19,008 nucleotides of DNA, taken from Halanaerobiales bacterium (GTDB taxonomy: Bacteria > Bacillota > Halanaerobiia > Halanaerobiales > M55B127). Positions 15,624 to 19,008 of this stretch are shown here, in pieces. Where the stretch lies: assembly GCA_021736965.1 (NCBI GenBank), contig JAIPEV010000008.1, positions 1 through 19,008 on the forward strand, read 5' to 3'. The translations under genes and the position numbers were made by a program. The notes below the pieces were generated by a model that saw only the letters and a program-made list of their open reading frames with translations, searched no databases and was not told where the DNA came from. How positions within the stretch are numbered: position 1 is the stretch's first letter; each line of letters opens with the position of its first letter.

Positions 15624-16763
15624 TTATTTAAATAATAACTTTCCTAATAAAGGTCTGTGTATCTTAACTGCATTATAAGAACACAACTCCTGACAGCAAT
15701 AACACCTGATACATTTGTCTAAATCAACTTTAGGATATTCATCTAAAGTAATTGCATCTGAAGGACAGTTTAATTTGCATTCACCACATTTTACACAGGT
15801 ATCTTGTTTAAATATTGGACGAGGTTTTAACAATTTGTTAATAATATTAGTTATAAATACTGGTAAACCTTTTATACTTGTTGTATCTGATCTACTTATT
15901 TTAGGAATTTTTGTATTAAGAGCTGGTTTTAGTTCATCTCCTTTTAAATTAATCTCATCATATCTTAAAGATATATTGTTTTTTATAGCTTGATAAATAG
16001 TTGGTATCTTTTCAGGCTTAATATTTAATAAAGTTGCCCCTGCAAGATCTAGACTAAAGGGAGATTTACTAACCAATATATATCCAATTTCTTTTTTTCT
16101 TCCTGATGAAGGACCATCACCATCCATTCCAATAACGGCATCCATAATATTTAAATTGGGTTTTAAAAGACTTGCTAAATCAACTAACATTAAAGCAAAG
16201 TTATCTACTTCAGGTAACCTCAAATGATACTCCGCCTTTTTCATTCCCGGAATTGCTCCAAAAAGATTTTTAACTGCTCCAGTATATTTCATAAAAGAAT
16301 GAGTCTTTAGCTTAGGCATATTTATTATCAAATCTGCATCCTTTATAAAGTTTGCTATTTGAAAAGATTTTATTAATAAACCATCTTGAAAACTAACTTT
16401 GCTGAAACTAGTATCATAGTTAAGCTCAACATTATCTATTTTTTCAAACTCTAAAAATCCACATTTTTTATAAATACTCTTCAATCTTTTTTTTGTAAAT
16501 GGTCCTCCAGGGCTATCACCAATTATTACTTTACACTCATATTTCTTTAAGTAATCGATGACTTTTTTAATTACTAGAGGATGAGTTGTCACAACCTGCT
16601 CAGGTTTTTTACCAATTAATAAGTTGGGTTTTATTACTACTTTATCACCCTTCGAAATAAAATCAGAACTAATTGACATCTCTGAAAAGATTTCATCTAA
16701 ACTAGTTTTTATTAAACTTTCATTATAAATATTACATTTTTTTATATAAACAGTATTATTCAT
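15624..16763 (-). CDS. DUF362 protein with C-terminal 2[4Fe-4S] ferredoxin domain
   Basis: The 379-residue protein has an N-terminal DUF362 domain (about 30-290; KVVIKPNLLIGKKPEQVVTTHP, IGDSPGG, LINMPKLKTHSFMKYTGAVKNLFGAIPG, MDAVIGMDGDGPSSG). The C-terminal domain has two full 4Fe-4S motifs: C323/C326/C329/C333 and C351/C354/C357/C361, plus an extra C356. It is soluble with no signal peptide. DUF362 proteins occur widely in anaerobes; their reaction is unknown, and the ferredoxin domain implies electron transfer. The ATG at 16763 has a modest GAGTGA site. An extended -10 promoter upstream (16791-16819) drives it and the SulP gene, which starts 18 bases after its stop. The pairing may hint at a redox partner for anion uptake, but that is speculation. 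Confidence 0.9.
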   Translation of the reverse strand: MNNTVYIKKCNIYNESLIKTSLDEIFSEMSISSDFISKGDKVVIKPNLLIGKKPEQVVTTHPLVIKKVIDYLKKYECKVIIGDSPGGPFTKKRLKSIYKKCGFLEFEKIDNVELNYDTSFSKVSFQDGLLIKSFQIANFIKDADLIINMPKLKTHSFMKYTGAVKNLFGAIPGMKKAEYHLRLPEVDNFALMLVDLASLLKPNLNIMDAVIGMDGDGPSSGRKKEIGYILVSKSPFSLDLAGATLLNIKPEKIPTIYQAIKNNISLRYDEINLKGDELKPALNTKIPKISRSDTTSIKGLPVFITNIINKLLKPRPIFKQDTCVKCGECKLNCPSDAITLDEYPKVDLDKCIRCYCCQELCSYNAVKIHRPLLGKLLFK

Positions 16764-16790
16764 ATAGATTCACTCATTTCATTTATTTTA

Positions 16791-16819
16791 ATGATAGCAT
16801 AGCACTTTATTAATATCAA
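16791..16819 (-). promoter_or_regulatory. Promoter of the DUF362-SulP operon
   Basis: On the minus strand TTGATA (16814-16819) and TATCAT (16791-16796) are 17 bases apart, with TGC directly before the -10. The start lies about 20 bases before the DUF362 ATG. Confidence 0.65.
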
Positions 16820-16850
16820 TCTGTTTTCAATTAAATTCTTTCATAAATAA

Positions 16851-16900
16851 AAACAAAAAAAGGTTCAGTATATATGCAACTACAACATATTACCTGAACC
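16851..16900 (-). terminator. Terminator after the FmdB-type gene
   Basis: On the minus strand GGTTCAG (complement of 16894-16900) pairs with CTGAACC (complement of 16862-16868), and ATATG / CATAT pair inside the long loop. TTTTTTTGTTTTT follows. It is 40 bases after the FmdB-type stop and separates it from the DUF362 operon. Confidence 0.8.
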
Positions 16901-16939
16901 ATTTTTATATATAAGACATATTTACTATGTCTAAGCCGA

Positions 16940-17218
16940 TTAGGAAGCTTTTTCATCAGTTTTTTTCTCTTTTTTAGTCTCTTTTTTAGTTTCTTCTTTT
17001 TGTGGTTTTTCTTTATTATGACCATTAGTAACTGCTGAACTACTACCTTTATTATCTGTAGAATAAAATCCGGTTCCCTTAAATATAATACCTGGTGAAC
17101 CAATTATCTTTTTAACATCAGCTTCACATTTTGGACACTTTTTTAAAGGTTGGTCAGTAATTTTTTGAAATTCTTCAAATCTGCCACAACTTTTGCATTC
17201 GTATAGATAAGTAGGCAT
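16940..17218 (-). CDS. FmdB-family zinc ribbon protein
   Basis: The 92-residue protein begins MPTYLYECKSCGRFEEFQ, the standard start of FmdB-type putative regulatory proteins. It has a four-Cys zinc ribbon (C8, C11, C28, C31) and the family-typical SPGIIFKGTGFYSTD (41-55). The rest (about 60-92) is a Lys/Glu-rich tail of low complexity (KEETKKETKKEKKTDEKAS), likely disordered. Function is not established; some members lie near formamidase or heat-shock genes. AAGGAGG lies eight bases before the ATG. A TTGACT promoter upstream and a terminator downstream make it a single-gene unit. An overlapping frame at 16831-17103 is only its shadow. Confidence 0.92.
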   Translation of the reverse strand: MPTYLYECKSCGRFEEFQKITDQPLKKCPKCEADVKKIIGSPGIIFKGTGFYSTDNKGSSSAVTNGHNKEKPQKEETKKETKKEKKTDEKAS

Positions 17219-17276
17219 CTTAAATTCCTCCTTTAATTCTCATCTATTTTTATAATTTTTATAATATCTATATATT

Positions 17277-17306
17277 AATATATATTAAATACTATAAACA
17301 AGTCAA
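17277..17306 (-). promoter_or_regulatory. Promoter of the FmdB-type gene
   Basis: On the minus strand TTGACT (17301-17306) and TATATT (17277-17282) are 18 bases apart, immediately after the stop of the upstream membrane-protein gene. The stretch between it and the ATG is nearly pure A/T, so the exact -10 is uncertain. Confidence 0.5.
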
Positions 17307-17307
17307 G

Positions 17308-17580
17308 TTATTCAATATATCTTTTCCTAAAACCCCAATAATTATATGCTTCTATTAAAACATATAAGGCTAAAAGTAACCATCTTGAAACAGAAATAAA
17401 ATATATACTTCCAATAATTGTAGAAAATATAATTGAATAAAGACTTATTTTTTCACCTATTTGTAGTTTAATAATCTGCCAAGGAGCAAGACTTAGACCT
17501 ACAACAACTCCTGAGTCTACTTTAAAAATCAATCCAGCAATACCAACTATTATGAAAATAACTAATAAAAAAGCATCCAT
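17308..17580 (-). CDS. Small membrane protein, unknown function
   Basis: The 90-residue protein has three hydrophobic segments: residues 3-19 (AFLLVIFIIVGIAGLIF), about 45-63 (KISLYSIIFSTIIGSIYFI) and 65-82 (SRWLLLALYVLIEAYNYW). It ends in a basic tail (GFRKRYIE), probably cytoplasmic. I recognise no family. Its ATG lies two bases after the rlmD stop, and its AAGGAGGG site lies inside the end of rlmD, so the two are translationally close and share the rlmD promoter. Sequence gives no clue to a shared function. Confidence 0.75.
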   Translation of the reverse strand: MDAFLLVIFIIVGIAGLIFKVDSGVVVGLSLAPWQIIKLQIGEKISLYSIIFSTIIGSIYFISVSRWLLLALYVLIEAYNYWGFRKRYIE

Positions 17581-17582
17581 TA

Positions 17583-18947
17583 TTATTCCCTCCTTAATTT
17601 CACTACAGTCTCAATATGATATGTATGAGGAAACATATCAACTGGTTGTATTTTTATAATATCATACTCATCTTTTAATCTTTTTAAATCCCTGGCTAAA
17701 GTAGTAGGATTACAAGAAACATATATAATTTCATCAATCTTATTCTTGATTACAGTTTTTAGTATACTTTGATCAAGTCCACTTCTGGGGGGATCAAATA
17801 TTATTGAATCTGGTTTTTCTTTTTTGCTTATAAGATCTGGTAGCACATCTTTTATATCACCATTTATGAAAGTACTGTTTTTTAATCCATTAATTCTTGC
17901 ATTACATTTACTATCATCAACTGCACTTTTATTACTTTCTATTCCATAGATCTTTTTGTAGTTATCATCAATGGAAATAGCAATAGATCCTATTCCAGAA
18001 TATGCATCTACAATGATTTTGTCATCATTTAATTCAAGGAATTCTTCAACTACATTATATAACTTCTTTGTTTGAATTGTATTAACTTGAAAAAATGAAT
18101 CATAACTTATTTTAAACTTTTTTATTCCTATATAATCAATAATATGATCTTGCCCGTTAACAGTATATGCCTGTTCACCTAATAATACATTAGATCTTTT
18201 ATTATTTATATTTCTTACTATTCCCTTAAGTTCAGGTATTTCTTCCATTAGACAATTTGCTATTTTATCTAAATGAGGAAATTCTTCTTTTGTAGTTATA
18301 AATGTTAAAAGAGCCTGATTGGTACAAACTCCAACTCTAATTAATAAATGTCTTAAAAGACCCTTATGACGGGATTCATTATATATATTTAAATCATACT
18401 TATTTAACAGATCAACTGTGTATTTATTTATTCTATTTATTAATTGATGTTGTATATAACAAACCCTACAATTTGTTACTTGATGTGTTCCTCTTTGATA
18501 AAAACCAGATATAATATTATTATCTTGATCTTTTTGAAGGGGTATTGTTGATTTATTTCTGTAAAACCAGGGGTTATCAACACCTATTAAAGGCTCTAAT
18601 TTAATATTATTTAACTTGCCGATTCGAGTTAAAGAGTCTTTTAATATTAATTCTTTATACTTCTTTTGTTTATTATAACTAATATGTTGCCATTGACATC
18701 CTCCACATCTGTCAAAAATCTCACATTTGGCTTTATCTCTATAATTTGATTTTTTTATTATTTTTCCACTTTCACCATGAGCATATGTTTTCTTTTCAGT
18801 TGTTATATTTATTTGATGTTTTTCTCCAGGAATTGTTCTGGGTACAAAAACAGTTTTACCAGAGCCTAATTTTCCTATTCCATCTCCTCCATATCCAATA
18901 TTATCTATTTTTACAATTTGACTACCTTGATCTGTAATAATACTCAC
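17583..18947 (-). CDS. rlmD: 23S rRNA (uracil-C5) methyltransferase, RlmD/RlmCD type
   Basis: The enzyme makes 5-methyluridine in 23S rRNA with S-adenosylmethionine. In Bacillus one enzyme modifies both U747 and U1939, so RlmCD is equally possible. The 454 residues begin with a TRAM RNA-binding domain (about 8-65, DNIGYGGDGIGKL). The 4Fe-4S ligands C75, C81 and C84 (CEIFDRCGGCQW) follow, with the fourth at C160 or C163. Next come DSFFQVN (283-289), the SAM motif VDAYSGIGSIA (313-323), DPPRSGL (385-391), the catalytic SCNPTTLARDL (411-421, C412) and PHTYHIETVV with E446 as likely base. The start is GTG 18947, the only usual start codon after an in-frame stop. The AGGAG that should serve it abuts or overlaps the GTG, which is odd. 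A strong promoter lies just upstream. Confidence 0.93.
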   Translation of the reverse strand: MSIITDQGSQIVKIDNIGYGGDGIGKLGSGKTVFVPRTIPGEKHQINITTEKKTYAHGESGKIIKKSNYRDKAKCEIFDRCGGCQWQHISYNKQKKYKELILKDSLTRIGKLNNIKLEPLIGVDNPWFYRNKSTIPLQKDQDNNIISGFYQRGTHQVTNCRVCYIQHQLINRINKYTVDLLNKYDLNIYNESRHKGLLRHLLIRVGVCTNQALLTFITTKEEFPHLDKIANCLMEEIPELKGIVRNINNKRSNVLLGEQAYTVNGQDHIIDYIGIKKFKISYDSFFQVNTIQTKKLYNVVEEFLELNDDKIIVDAYSGIGSIAISIDDNYKKIYGIESNKSAVDDSKCNARINGLKNSTFINGDIKDVLPDLISKKEKPDSIIFDPPRSGLDQSILKTVIKNKIDEIIYVSCNPTTLARDLKRLKDEYDIIKIQPVDMFPHTYHIETVVKLRRE

Positions 18948-18969
18948 TCCTAAATTAATTTACCATGTA

Positions 18970-18998
18970 ATTATATCACAGCAAATTAAGCATATCAA
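18970..18998 (-). promoter_or_regulatory. Promoter of the rlmD operon
   Basis: On the minus strand TTGATA (18993-18998) and a perfect TATAAT (18970-18975) are 17 bases apart, with TGA before the -10 as an extended element. Transcription should begin near 18963, leaving only about 16 bases before the GTG. Confidence 0.7.
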
Positions 18999-19008
18999 TT
19001 ACTCATGT

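Noticed and set aside
16831..17103. Minus-strand frame of 90 codons overlapping the FmdB-type gene
   Set aside because: It is the FmdB sequence read out of frame, starts inside the gene, and runs through the terminator.

Overview
The window is a chromosomal segment of an AT-rich, low-GC Firmicute. Strong GGAGG-type ribosome binding sites, a tryptophan T-box leader, a YlbF-family protein, YitT and RlmD-type proteins, and a dnaE / pfkA / pyk neighbourhood all point to Firmicutes. The composition would suit Halanaerobiales or a related clostridial anaerobe, but that placement is inferred from general character and not proven. I see no tRNA, rRNA, CRISPR array, insertion sequence or prophage. Most genes are on the minus strand. 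The exceptions are the rtcB-HAD pair and a NifU-like gene.

Left part (1-2426): a membrane-protein gene is cut by the left edge and has a perfect palindrome upstream. Next come a winged-helix regulator with an inverted repeat over its -10 box, and a decayed tryptophan transporter gene (trpP) with an in-frame stop and a single-base frameshift. The trpP relic still has a complete-looking Trp-specific T-box riboswitch: promoter, UGG specifier, antiterminator and terminator. Between the T-box terminator and the relic is a 13-codon open frame with tandem Trp codons.

Middle (2427-9709): an RNA ligase RtcB and a HAD-family phosphatase form a plus-strand operon. They are followed on the minus strand by an unrecognised 159-residue protein, a YitT-family membrane protein, and the glycolytic pair pfkA-pyk, which has its own consensus-like promoter. 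A small COG2426-type membrane protein lies upstream and is coupled to dnaE.

Right part (9724-19008): dnaE (DNA polymerase III alpha with an apparently intact PHP site) diverges from a NifU-like Fe-S scaffold gene. That gene converges on a YlbF-family gene across a shared terminator. Further right are a SulP anion transporter paired with a DUF362/ferredoxin protein, an FmdB-type zinc ribbon protein, a small membrane protein, and the rRNA methyltransferase rlmD. rlmD starts from a GTG almost at the 5' end of its predicted transcript.

Most of the window is housekeeping. The part most worth a second look is the trpP control region at 1308-2261: an apparently functional Trp sensor in front of a broken transporter, with a possible second, peptide-based Trp control element.
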